A stretch of DNA of 5,122 nucleotides, from assembly GCA_018818465.1 (NCBI GenBank), contig JAHIRU010000006.1:1-5122 (forward strand), given 5' to 3'. This document shows, one piece after another, positions 1 to 5,122 of this stretch (the stretch's first letter is position 1; the number at the start of each line of letters is the position of its first letter). This DNA comes from Nanobdellota archaeon (GTDB lineage: Archaea > Aenigmatarchaeota > Aenigmatarchaeia > QMZP01). Both the position numbers and the translations under genes were made by a program. The notes under the pieces are model-generated. The model saw only the letters and a program-made list of their open reading frames with translations, was not told where the DNA came from and did no database searches.

Positions 1-770
1 TAGATGATCTTAAAGGTAAAATTAATAAGAGAACCAAAATGGTGATAATAAATTCTCCTCACAACCCAACAGGAGAAATTATAGGAAAAAAAGACCTTGA
101 AGAGATAGCGTATTTAGTAGTAGAAGAATACGATTCTTTGGTCATGAGCGATGAAGTTTATAGTAGAATTCTTTACCCTGCAGGCAGTAAATTTGAATCA
201 ATCTTACAGTTTCCAGGCATGTTGGAGCGTACAATTATGCTAGATTGCCATTCAAAAACATATGCCATGCCTGGTTGGCGTTTTGGTTATGGTGTTGGTG
301 CACCAAAATATATTAATGCTATATCAGAGTGGATAACAAATACATCTGCGTGCGTACCAGGATTTGTTCAAAAAGCTGGAATTGCTGCAATGGAAAGAGA
401 TCAAACATGTGTTGATGAAATGGTAAAAGAGTTTGAAAGAAGAAGAGATTTAACAGTAAAATTGTTTGACGGAATAGATGATATATATTGCCCAGAACCT
501 GGGGGAGCTTTTTATGCGTTTCTTGATGTAGGAGAGCTTTGTGGAAAGGGAAAAAAGTTTAAAAACTCAACTGATATGCAAGAAAAGATTCTTCACGAAG
601 CATTTGTTTCCACTCTTTCAGGAACACATTTTGGTATTAAAAACGGATATGAAAAAACTGAACCAAAAGAATACATAAGACTTGCTTATACCGTATCACA
701 AGAAGAAATAAAAGAGGGACATCGTAGAATAAGTGATTATTTATTTAACTCACATTACAATAGCCTTTGA
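1..770 (+). CDS. PLP-dependent class I/II aminotransferase (aspartate/aromatic type), 5' end outside window
   Basis: C-terminal part of a fold-type I aminotransferase, a cytoplasmic enzyme that moves an amino group between an amino acid and a 2-oxo acid using pyridoxal phosphate. The frame is open from base 3 to the TGA at 768-770, so about 255 residues are visible and roughly the first third is missing. The Met codon at 39 is internal, because it lies only six residues before the NSPHNPTG motif. Counting from that Met: NSPHNPTG at 5-12 (cofactor loop), DEVY at 38-41 (cofactor ring contact), SKTYAMPGWRFGY at 72-84 with K73 as the Schiff-base lysine and R81 in the phosphate-binding part, PGGAFYA at 154-160, and R214 in YIRLAY as the substrate carboxylate-binding arginine. 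All expected catalytic residues in this part are present. Substrate is not readable from sequence; aspartate, aromatic or alanine aminotransferase are all possible. Its last 21 bases overlap the convergent polymerase gene. Confidence 0.93.
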   Translation, partial: DDLKGKINKRTKMVIINSPHNPTGEIIGKKDLEEIAYLVVEEYDSLVMSDEVYSRILYPAGSKFESILQFPGMLERTIMLDCHSKTYAMPGWRFGYGVGAPKYINAISEWITNTSACVPGFVQKAGIAAMERDQTCVDEMVKEFERRRDLTVKLFDGIDDIYCPEPGGAFYAFLDVGELCGKGKKFKNSTDMQEKILHEAFVSTLSGTHFGIKNGYEKTEPKEYIRLAYTVSQEEIKEGHRRISDYLFNSHYNSL

Positions 771-3428
771 TACAGGTCCTTGGGGAGATGATAATAACAA
801 ATCACCACCACATGAACATCGTCCTAAAAGAGGTGTTATTTCATATGAGTTGTTGCATGATTTGCATATGAAGCCGTTCACAACTTCTATTCGAACTTTT
901 GGTTCTTCTGGCGGTTTGGTTTGCTGTTCCTGTGAAGTTGTGTTACCGTTTCCATTAAACCTCGCCACATCAAAAAGAGACATCTGCTTTCCTTTACCCA
1001 TCAATTCTGATTTGGATATATCCAAAGCACTGAATATTCTTTCTAGTGGTGGAAGAAGTTGATTTTCTATGTAATATTGTGAATCTACTTGAAGGCCCCT
1101 CTCTATAATATAATCTGGATCCTCTGCGCGTTTTGATAGAAGTCCTATACCTTTAACAATAACATAACCAACACGATCCCCCACACCGGGAGATTCTGCT
1201 GGATTTCTAGCCCTTATTTTTTTAACAAGTTCTGCATGTGGTTGCATACCTGCATATTTTTCAGGATGTCTGGTCAGAGTTTTGGTTACCAATAGTTTCT
1301 GTATATCTATATTACCATCAGCCAGCTCTTTGGCTGTTTCTCTGAAATGTTTTACAGCTCCTTTAATATCGTTTTTCTTTAGTATGATGTCTATAATCGT
1401 GCTAGTGGTTTCAGAAACAAGCGGACACCAATCTCTTCTAACAGTTTCTATTCCTTTTGTTTCTATATTATCTTTCCAACCATCAGGAGTTGCTTCAAAT
1501 TTCCAGGACATGTATCTCTTTTTTGTGAGTGGTAAAAATTGTTTGTAAACTTTTTCAAACTCTAATTCAATTACACCAGGCAGATCTTCTGTTATTTCCT
1601 TTGCTATTTTTGTGCCAATTTTCTTTATCTCTTCCATGTCATCTGTATTAGCTTTAATCATCACAGAATCTGTGTCGCCATATACAACTTTGAGTTTGTA
1701 TTTATCCTCGATTATTTTCTTTGTTTTTTGTATTGTATCACGACCAGTTGATGTTATCGCATTGGCTATGTCAAGATTGTATATCTTCGCTCTTGGATAT
1801 CCCATATGTCCGTAGAAAGCGTTGGCCATTATTTTCAATGCCCACTGATTTGCAAAGAGCACTCTTTTCTTCTCACCGCTAGCGTTTTTCATTTTTCTCT
1901 TAACCTGCCCTCTGCGCTTCATTAATTCTTCTAAAATCTTAGGTGCAATGCCTTTTCTTATTTCAGGTGGAGCAAATCTAGCTCCTCCCACTGTTCTCAA
2001 CTCATCATTAAAAGAAACGTTATCAGGAAGGATTGTTGTAGGGCATATATTGAATGACCTTATTATTGATGGATACATAGATTTGAAATCCAGTACAAGA
2101 ACAGATGAATGTAATTTTTTAATAGGTTCTATAACAAACCCACCTTTAAGTTCTACTTTTTTCCTGCGATCCCTTTCAGCTACTTCTCGCTGGTTTGGTT
2201 TGAATGAGTATATGAAATTCTGCTTGTTGAACTCTCTTAACAAAAAATTCTCTATTCTAGTTGTTTCTCCGCTGCCTAATGAATCATTCAGAACAACGCC
2301 TGATACTCTAGAAAGAGCTATGTATTTATCCATAAGATTCAGCTTTAGCACAAGATCTAGTGCTAAAACAGCATCTTTTTGCGAATAAGATACAAGTCTT
2401 TCGTACTCTTCTTGAGATCCCCTCCAAAGCTTTTCTATTTCGCTTTTTTTAACATCTCCCTTTTCTTCTCCTAAAAGAGAATGAGCTACAAAATCAAGAC
2501 CGTACCTCATTAAAGAAAAATCTTTTTTGATTATCTCAAAACTATCTACAATAACTCTGCCAACTATTGAGTTTCTATGCCTGTTCATAAGCTTTCTTGT
2601 CATGGTTGATTTCTGCTTGCATCTTCCAAAAACAGGCTTTATTTTATTGAAAGTCATTCTTTCCAAAAGATATGGTATATCAAAACTGTTTATGTTATAG
2701 CCTGTAAGAACATCAGGATCGTATTCTGTTATAGTTTTTAACAGTTCCTGCAGCATCTCTTTCTCATTATCTATGAACGTAGCGCCGTTTCCTTTTCTTG
2801 TGGCGAGAACAAAATTCTTCTCACCCTTATACGGTTCGTTTAATGACACTGAAATCATGATAACAGGGTCTCTTTTAGCTTCTGGCATTGTTCCTGATCT
2901 TGTTGGTACGCACTCTATATCAATAGCCATGTATTTTAGAGGAGCGTTTTCTTCTCTTTTGTCTATTTTCATTTTTTTTATGTTAATTGTATTTTTTGTG
3001 CTTACAGTACCCGTGCTAACAGGGTTGCCTTCAGTTACTCTTATCCAATCATGCCCAGCTATATCCATATCACACATAAAACGATACTTGAAGAGAATGT
3101 CAGACTCGAATGTTCTGATGCCTGCAGAATGTAGCTTTTCTCTAAGATCCACTGTTTTTGCTGGGTTTTGTAGAGTTATCTTAAGAACTTTTTTACTCTG
3201 TTGATAACCATCGACAGATGTTTTTTCAACCTCTTCTATTTTCACAACATTTGGTTCGTTTTTGAGAAGCTCTTTCGTTTTTTCAATATCGTTTGCATAG
3301 AAATACGGCTTGAACCCTTCATAGAATCCGCAGACGCTTTCACCAGACGCGGTCTTTCCAAAGAGCCTTATGATTGGTTTTTCATCAACAAGTATATAGT
3401 CTGTATCTAGTAACTGAAACTCGATCAT
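750..3428 (-). CDS. polB: Archaeal family B DNA polymerase with C-terminal zinc-ribbon extension
   Basis: DNA-dependent DNA polymerase with 3'-5' proofreading; 892 residues. An upstream in-frame ATG at 3461 would add 11 residues, but archaeal PolB proteins typically begin MIEFQLLD-like, and GGTG at 3435-3438 sits six bases before the ATG at 3426-3428, so I start there. Order: N-terminal domain 1-165; exonuclease Exo I DIE (D170, E172), Exo II GYNINSFD (243-250), Exo III YSQKD (Y348, D352); polymerase motif A DFKSMYPSI (D447), motif B KIMANAFYG (532-540), motif C YGDTDS (583-588, D585 and D587), then KKRY (636-639). All catalytic acids are present, so it should be active. There is no intein, although motifs A and C are frequent intein sites. 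After the thumb come QMSLF (815-819, clamp-motif-like), a polar linker (about 823-848), and a four-cysteine ribbon: C855, C858, C871, C873. Typical archaeal PolB is about 770-800 residues, so roughly 80 are extra. It is transcribed away from the NAC gene and ends inside the aminotransferase gene. Confidence 0.97.
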   Translation of the reverse strand: MIEFQLLDTDYILVDEKPIIRLFGKTASGESVCGFYEGFKPYFYANDIEKTKELLKNEPNVVKIEEVEKTSVDGYQQSKKVLKITLQNPAKTVDLREKLHSAGIRTFESDILFKYRFMCDMDIAGHDWIRVTEGNPVSTGTVSTKNTINIKKMKIDKREENAPLKYMAIDIECVPTRSGTMPEAKRDPVIMISVSLNEPYKGEKNFVLATRKGNGATFIDNEKEMLQELLKTITEYDPDVLTGYNINSFDIPYLLERMTFNKIKPVFGRCKQKSTMTRKLMNRHRNSIVGRVIVDSFEIIKKDFSLMRYGLDFVAHSLLGEEKGDVKKSEIEKLWRGSQEEYERLVSYSQKDAVLALDLVLKLNLMDKYIALSRVSGVVLNDSLGSGETTRIENFLLREFNKQNFIYSFKPNQREVAERDRRKKVELKGGFVIEPIKKLHSSVLVLDFKSMYPSIIRSFNICPTTILPDNVSFNDELRTVGGARFAPPEIRKGIAPKILEELMKRRGQVKRKMKNASGEKKRVLFANQWALKIMANAFYGHMGYPRAKIYNLDIANAITSTGRDTIQKTKKIIEDKYKLKVVYGDTDSVMIKANTDDMEEIKKIGTKIAKEITEDLPGVIELEFEKVYKQFLPLTKKRYMSWKFEATPDGWKDNIETKGIETVRRDWCPLVSETTSTIIDIILKKNDIKGAVKHFRETAKELADGNIDIQKLLVTKTLTRHPEKYAGMQPHAELVKKIRARNPAESPGVGDRVGYVIVKGIGLLSKRAEDPDYIIERGLQVDSQYYIENQLLPPLERIFSALDISKSELMGKGKQMSLFDVARFNGNGNTTSQEQQTKPPEEPKVRIEVVNGFICKSCNNSYEITPLLGRCSCGGDLLLSSPQGPVSKAIVM

Positions 3429-3434
3429 AGAAAG

Positions 3435-3438
3435 CACC
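3435..3438 (-). promoter_or_regulatory. Candidate ribosome binding site deciding the polB start
   Basis: Read on the minus strand this is GGTG, matching part of the archaeal Shine-Dalgarno GGAGGTGAT, six bases before the ATG at 3426-3428. Together with the homologous N-terminus it favours this ATG over the upstream ATG at 3459-3461. The match is short, so on its own it is weak. Confidence 0.45.
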
Positions 3439-3441
3439 AAC

Positions 3442-3455
3442 CACAATATATTGTG
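3442..3455. promoter_or_regulatory. Perfect 14-bp palindrome upstream of polB, possible operator
   Basis: CACAATATATTGTG reads the same on both strands. It lies 13 bases before the polB start codon, in the 143-base divergent region shared with the NAC gene. Its centre AATATATT is TATA-like, but it is only about 20 bases from the polB ATG, a little short for a leaderless start. A weaker TATA-like element (minus strand GTATAATAC, 3465-3473) would place the polB transcription start at about 3444, inside the palindrome, a position where a dimeric repressor could block initiation. That is inference; AT-rich palindromes also arise by chance. Confidence 0.35.
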
Positions 3456-3534
3456 TGCCAAACCGTATTATACTTGGTTCTGAAAGCATAAAAGTAAATC
3501 TAACTGACATAATATACAACGAAAAGTATGCTTT

Positions 3535-3550
3535 AGAAAACATTATAAAT
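3535..3550 (+). promoter_or_regulatory. BRE plus TATA box of the NAC gene
   Basis: TTATAAAT at 3543-3550 is close to the archaeal TATA consensus and is preceded by the purine-rich AGAAAACA, as expected of a TFB recognition element. The box is centred about 25 bases before the ATG at 3572, so transcription would begin at or next to that codon. This suggests a leaderless or nearly leaderless mRNA and supports the short NAC start. Confidence 0.65.
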
Positions 3551-3571
3551 CCTTGCACCAAATGTGATAAT

Positions 3572-3898
3572 ATGCGTATAAACCCTAAACAGCTTGAGAA
3601 GATGGCCCGCAAGATGGGCATGCAGACAGAGCAAATAGACGCAGAAGAAGTTATAATCAAAACACCTGAAAATGAGATTGTTATTTCTAATCCTCAGGTT
3701 GCTCGCGTGAACATGATGGGTCAGGATACATTCCAGATATCTGGAGATGTATCTGAACGCAGTCGTGAGAAGTTCTCAGAAGAGGACATAAAGATGATAA
3801 TGGAACAGGCTGGCGTTAGCGAAGCAGAAGCTCGTGCTGCGCTAGAAGAGACAAATGATATGGCTGAAGCTATTCTGAGATTGAAAAGCAAAAAATGA
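3572..3898 (+). CDS. nac: Nascent polypeptide-associated complex protein (archaeal NAC, alpha type)
   Basis: Ribosome-associated chaperone that binds near the exit tunnel and contacts emerging polypeptides; archaeal NAC works as a homodimer. 108 residues, close to the usual 110-120. Residues 1-18 (MRINPKQLEKMARKMGMQ) are the typical N-terminal helix. The NAC beta-barrel domain is about 19-64, with IDAEEVIIKT (22-31) and VARVNMMGQDTFQISG (43-58). A UBA domain follows (about 68-107: FSEEDIKMIMEQAGVSEAEA and onward). The frame is open further upstream, to a GTG at 3455, but that segment has no NAC-like sequence and contains the TATA box, so I start at ATG 3572. The family start sequence agrees, and GTGAT at 3564-3568 could also help initiation. 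Divergent from polB; convergent with the synthetase remnant. Gene symbol is the common archaeal name. Confidence 0.95.
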   Translation: MRINPKQLEKMARKMGMQTEQIDAEEVIIKTPENEIVISNPQVARVNMMGQDTFQISGDVSERSREKFSEEDIKMIMEQAGVSEAEARAALEETNDMAEAILRLKSKK

Positions 3899-3911
3899 TT
3901 CAATGATCAGT

Positions 3912-3932
3912 TAATTATATGTTATATAATTA
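3912..3932. terminator. AT-only hairpin between convergent genes, possible bidirectional terminator
   Basis: A 9-bp perfect inverted repeat (3912-3920 and 3924-3932) with a 3-base loop lies 13 bases after the NAC stop and includes the stop codon of the minus-strand synthetase remnant. On the plus strand a T-rich stretch to 3944 follows, which is how archaeal intrinsic terminators usually look. There are no G-C pairs in the stem, so the fold is weak and may be a product of base composition. Confidence 0.35.
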
Positions 3933-4238
3933 TTTAATTAATTTACCCAACTTCTCCAATTTTGCTCCATTTATGAATTCTTTCAAAACTAAAGGCAGAT
4001 CCTTTATTTTCACTCTTATCTGCTTCATAGAATCTCTATCTCTAAGAGTGACATCATTCTTTTTCAGACTATCATAATCTACTGTCAAACCCGCAGAAAT
4101 TCCTACCTCGTCTATGCGTCTGTAGCGCCTGCCAATGGAGCCGGAGGAGTCATAGAACGTCTTAAATCCGGCAGACTTGAGGATCTCCTGGACATCTTTC
4201 GCTTTCTTGGGTAGTTTGTACTTAATTGTATAGCCTAT
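3930..4238 (-). pseudogene. glyS: C-terminal remnant (or 3' exon) of glycyl-tRNA synthetase
   Basis: Translating the minus strand from 4238 gives 102 residues before the TAA at 3930-3932. They match the C-terminal anticodon-binding domain of archaeal/eukaryotic-type class II glycyl-tRNA synthetase, the enzyme that charges tRNA-Gly. Diagnostic pieces are LPKKAKDVQEILKSAGF (9-25), YDSSGSIGRRYRRIDEVG (29-46, the strongly conserved turn), LTVDYDSL (51-58) and NDVTLRDRDSMKQIRVKI (61-78), the latter matching the family TVRDRDTM-QVRVKI pattern. The full enzyme is about 570-600 residues, so catalytic motifs 1-3 and everything before are absent. No ATG, GTG or TTG occurs in frame before residue 51, and an in-frame TGA (4239-4241) lies directly upstream. 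The reading frame has no internal stops and keeps the conserved residues, so the break is recent, or the piece is still used through splicing or a fused upstream part. GC is about 52% over 4081-4200 against about 25% in the adjoining regulator. See findings. Confidence 0.85.
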
Positions 4239-4499
4239 TCACATCTTTTTAGAAACATTTTTTCCAATTTCAGTTAATATATATACTCTCCATGTCCTTT
4301 TTTGCGGTGTAATACATTTAACTAAACCTTCTTTCTCAAAAGCAATTAACACGTTAGAGATGTGGGATTGGTATTTTCCTATTGATTTTGCAATCTCTGT
4401 CGGTCTCGCTCTTGTGTTTTTTTCAAGAAATTTTATAACATCCCTTCTCAATGAACTTGAATAAATATATCCAATTAATTCTTCACTTTCCATATTCAT
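4239..4499 (-). CDS. Small winged-helix DNA-binding regulator
   Basis: 86-residue protein with the layout of small archaeal winged-helix (ArsR/MarR-like) regulators. Residues 6-28 form the first helix (SEELIGYIYSSSLRRDVIKF and on), 32-40 (RPTEIAKSI) the first HTH helix, 43-58 (YQSHISNVLIAFEKEG) the recognition helix, 59-76 (LVKCITPQKRTWRVYILT) the beta-wing, and EIGKNVSKKM closes with a typical helix. No ligand-binding or metal-binding domain and no membrane segment are present. It probably binds DNA as a dimer. ATG at 4497-4499 is taken as the start; a second ATG at 4491-4493 is equally placed relative to the TATA box at 4517-4524. It is divergent from the LAGLIDADG-like gene, with 63 bases between them, so it may control that gene and itself (inference). 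Its TGA stop touches, in the same frame, the synthetase remnant. The gene is clearly AT-richer than the remnant, suggesting separate origin. Confidence 0.85.
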   Translation of the reverse strand: MNMESEELIGYIYSSSLRRDVIKFLEKNTRARPTEIAKSIGKYQSHISNVLIAFEKEGLVKCITPQKRTWRVYILTEIGKNVSKKM

Positions 4500-4516
4500 A
4501 TTATAGTGCTAACATC

Positions 4517-4524
4517 TTTATATA
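4517..4524. promoter_or_regulatory. TATA box usable in both directions between the regulator and the LAGLIDADG-like gene
   Basis: TTTATATA matches the archaeal TATA consensus on the plus strand, and its complement TATATAAA serves the minus strand. About 26 bases rightward falls at 4546, just ahead of the GGAAGTG ribosome site; 26 bases leftward falls at about 4494, between the two candidate ATG codons of the regulator, which would make that mRNA leaderless. A second AT tract (4537-4547) could also serve the rightward gene. Positions fit well, but the whole gap is AT-rich. Confidence 0.5.
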
Positions 4525-4548
4525 TTAATTATGTACTAAATATATATA

Positions 4549-4555
4549 GGAAGTG
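4549..4555 (+). promoter_or_regulatory. Ribosome binding site supporting a TTG start
   Basis: GGAAGTG differs by one base from the GGAGGTG core of the archaeal Shine-Dalgarno and lies seven bases before the TTG at 4563-4565. It is the main reason for choosing that non-ATG start; no in-frame ATG occurs before residue 150. Confidence 0.6.
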
Positions 4556-4562
4556 TATTAAT

Positions 4563-5122
4563 TTGAAAATAATAGATTTAATAAACATTGCAAAAAAGGA
4601 TACCAATTTATACGTCAGGCTTGAACCTAATATTCAAAGAAAACTTTTTTCATTTGAAAATATAAAACAAACAGTACCCGAACTGGCAAATAAACTTAAC
4701 ATATCAAAAAATCGCATTTATTCATGGAAACTTGAAAACGTAGCATTTCCATTATACATCGGATTCGATCTGATTACAAACCATAGTAATTATATTCCAT
4801 GGTCTAAATTTTGTAATAATGTAATTGAAATAAAATATGGTCAAAGATCCAGGTCATTATTCACTAAGAGATCATTTCCAATAAAAAAAGATCCTTATTA
4901 TTGGAACATACTTTTCGCATTGTTTTGTGATGGCTCTTCTGATTCTTGGTGTTCACAAAGAAACAAATCTTACATAACACCAAGCTATACATCACACAAT
5001 AAAGAGATAATGAATAATTTTATAGATTTGGTGAGGGTAAAATTTGGAAAATGGTTTTCTAAAATATACAACAATTCAATCGATATACCGCCTATAATAG
5101 ATAAAATTTTCAAAACAGAACA
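4563..5122 (+). CDS. HTH plus LAGLIDADG-like (homing-endonuclease family) protein, 3' end outside window
   Basis: The frame is open from TTG 4563 to the window edge, giving 186 residues. Residues 37-57 (TVPELANKLNISKNRIYSWK and next) are a helix-turn-helix of the kind found at the N-terminus of stand-alone archaeal LAGLIDADG proteins, followed by a VAFPLYIGFDLI stretch (60-71). Residues 105-125 (FPIKKDPYYWNILFALF, then CDGSS) correspond to the first LAGLIDADG helix; D123 is the acidic residue expected to bind catalytic metal. The region after it fits the family fold, including the helix NKEIMNNFIDLVRVKFG (146-162). The usual small residue before the acid (G in GDGS) is Cys122 here. Family members cut DNA at long sites and spread introns or inteins, though several have become regulators. 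A second motif would be past the edge, so activity cannot be judged. TTG is chosen because of the ribosome site at 4549-4555; GTG at 4506 is an in-frame alternative that would overlap the promoter. GC is about 25%. Confidence 0.72.
   Translation, partial: MKIIDLINIAKKDTNLYVRLEPNIQRKLFSFENIKQTVPELANKLNISKNRIYSWKLENVAFPLYIGFDLITNHSNYIPWSKFCNNVIEIKYGQRSRSLFTKRSFPIKKDPYYWNILFALFCDGSSDSWCSQRNKSYITPSYTSHNKEIMNNFIDLVRVKFGKWFSKIYNNSIDIPPIIDKIFKTE

Noticed and set aside
39..41. ATG at 39 as the real aminotransferase start
   Set aside because: The frame is open to the left edge and the core fold plus substrate-binding segments that precede NPHNPTG-type motifs would be missing.
1620..2110. Intein in PolB motif A, B or C
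   Set aside because: The motifs run on with normal spacing (447, 532, 583) and the protein has no intein splicing blocks.
1948..2388. Plus-strand open frames inside polB (1948-2388, 2773-3204, 1282-1548 and others)
   Set aside because: They lie opposite a complete conserved polymerase gene and their translations show no recognisable domain; they are antisense shadows.
3429..3461. Eleven-residue longer N-terminus of PolB from the upstream ATG at 3459-3461
   Set aside because: Archaeal PolB proteins start at the MIEFQLLD-like sequence, and the longer version would translate across the palindrome and the GGTG ribosome site.
3455..3571. 39-residue N-terminal extension of NAC from GTG 3455
   Set aside because: It has no NAC-like sequence and contains the BRE/TATA pair correctly spaced for the ATG at 3572; NAC proteins begin at the M-x-x-NPKQLEKM helix.
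4239..4241. TGA as a recoded sense codon in this organism
   Set aside because: The aminotransferase, PolB and NAC all end at TGA exactly where the families end, so TGA works as a stop here.
1..5122. tRNA or rRNA genes, CRISPR arrays, insertion-sequence ends
   Set aside because: I saw no cloverleaf with a T-loop GTTCRA core, no regularly spaced repeats and no terminal inverted repeats with a transposase.

Overview
This is an AT-rich archaeal window. The evidence is an archaeal-type family B DNA polymerase, an archaeal nascent polypeptide-associated complex protein with a C-terminal UBA domain, the tail of an archaeal/eukaryotic-type glycyl-tRNA synthetase, and TATA-box promoters at archaeal spacing. 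The lineage cannot be fixed from one window. Compact AT-rich genomes with overlapping convergent genes are common in DPANN-type archaea, but that is only a leaning.

Left to right: (i) bases 1-770, plus strand, hold the C-terminal two thirds or so of a PLP-dependent class I/II aminotransferase that begins outside the window. (ii) Bases 750-3428, minus strand, hold a complete 892-residue PolB with all exonuclease and polymerase motifs. Its last 21 bases overlap the end of the aminotransferase gene, and it has an unusual C-terminal extension with a clamp-motif-like peptide and a zinc ribbon. (iii) Bases 3429-3571 are a divergent promoter region containing a perfect 14-bp palindrome and a good TATA/BRE pair for the next gene. 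(iv) Bases 3572-3898, plus strand, encode the 108-residue NAC protein. (v) Bases 3930-4238, minus strand, are an orphan C-terminal piece (102 codons) of glycyl-tRNA synthetase with no usable start near its 5' end. (vi) Bases 4239-4499, minus strand, encode a small winged-helix regulator whose stop codon directly abuts, in frame, the synthetase piece. (vii) Bases 4563 to the right edge, plus strand, encode an HTH plus LAGLIDADG-like protein starting with TTG; it is cut by the window edge. No gap without a gene exceeds 150 bases.

The left part (PolB, NAC) is core replication and translation housekeeping. The right part looks different. A conserved synthetase gene seems to have been cut near codon 100 from its end by AT-rich DNA carrying a divergently transcribed regulator and a homing-endonuclease-like protein. 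Whether the rest of the synthetase lies past the right edge (interrupted gene or intron-like element) or elsewhere in the genome cannot be seen here.

The two observations most worth following are the PolB C-terminal zinc ribbon, which resembles the C-terminal zinc ribbon of the PolD large subunit DP2, and the split glycyl-tRNA synthetase next to the LAGLIDADG gene. Similarities to families are from memory; no search was run.
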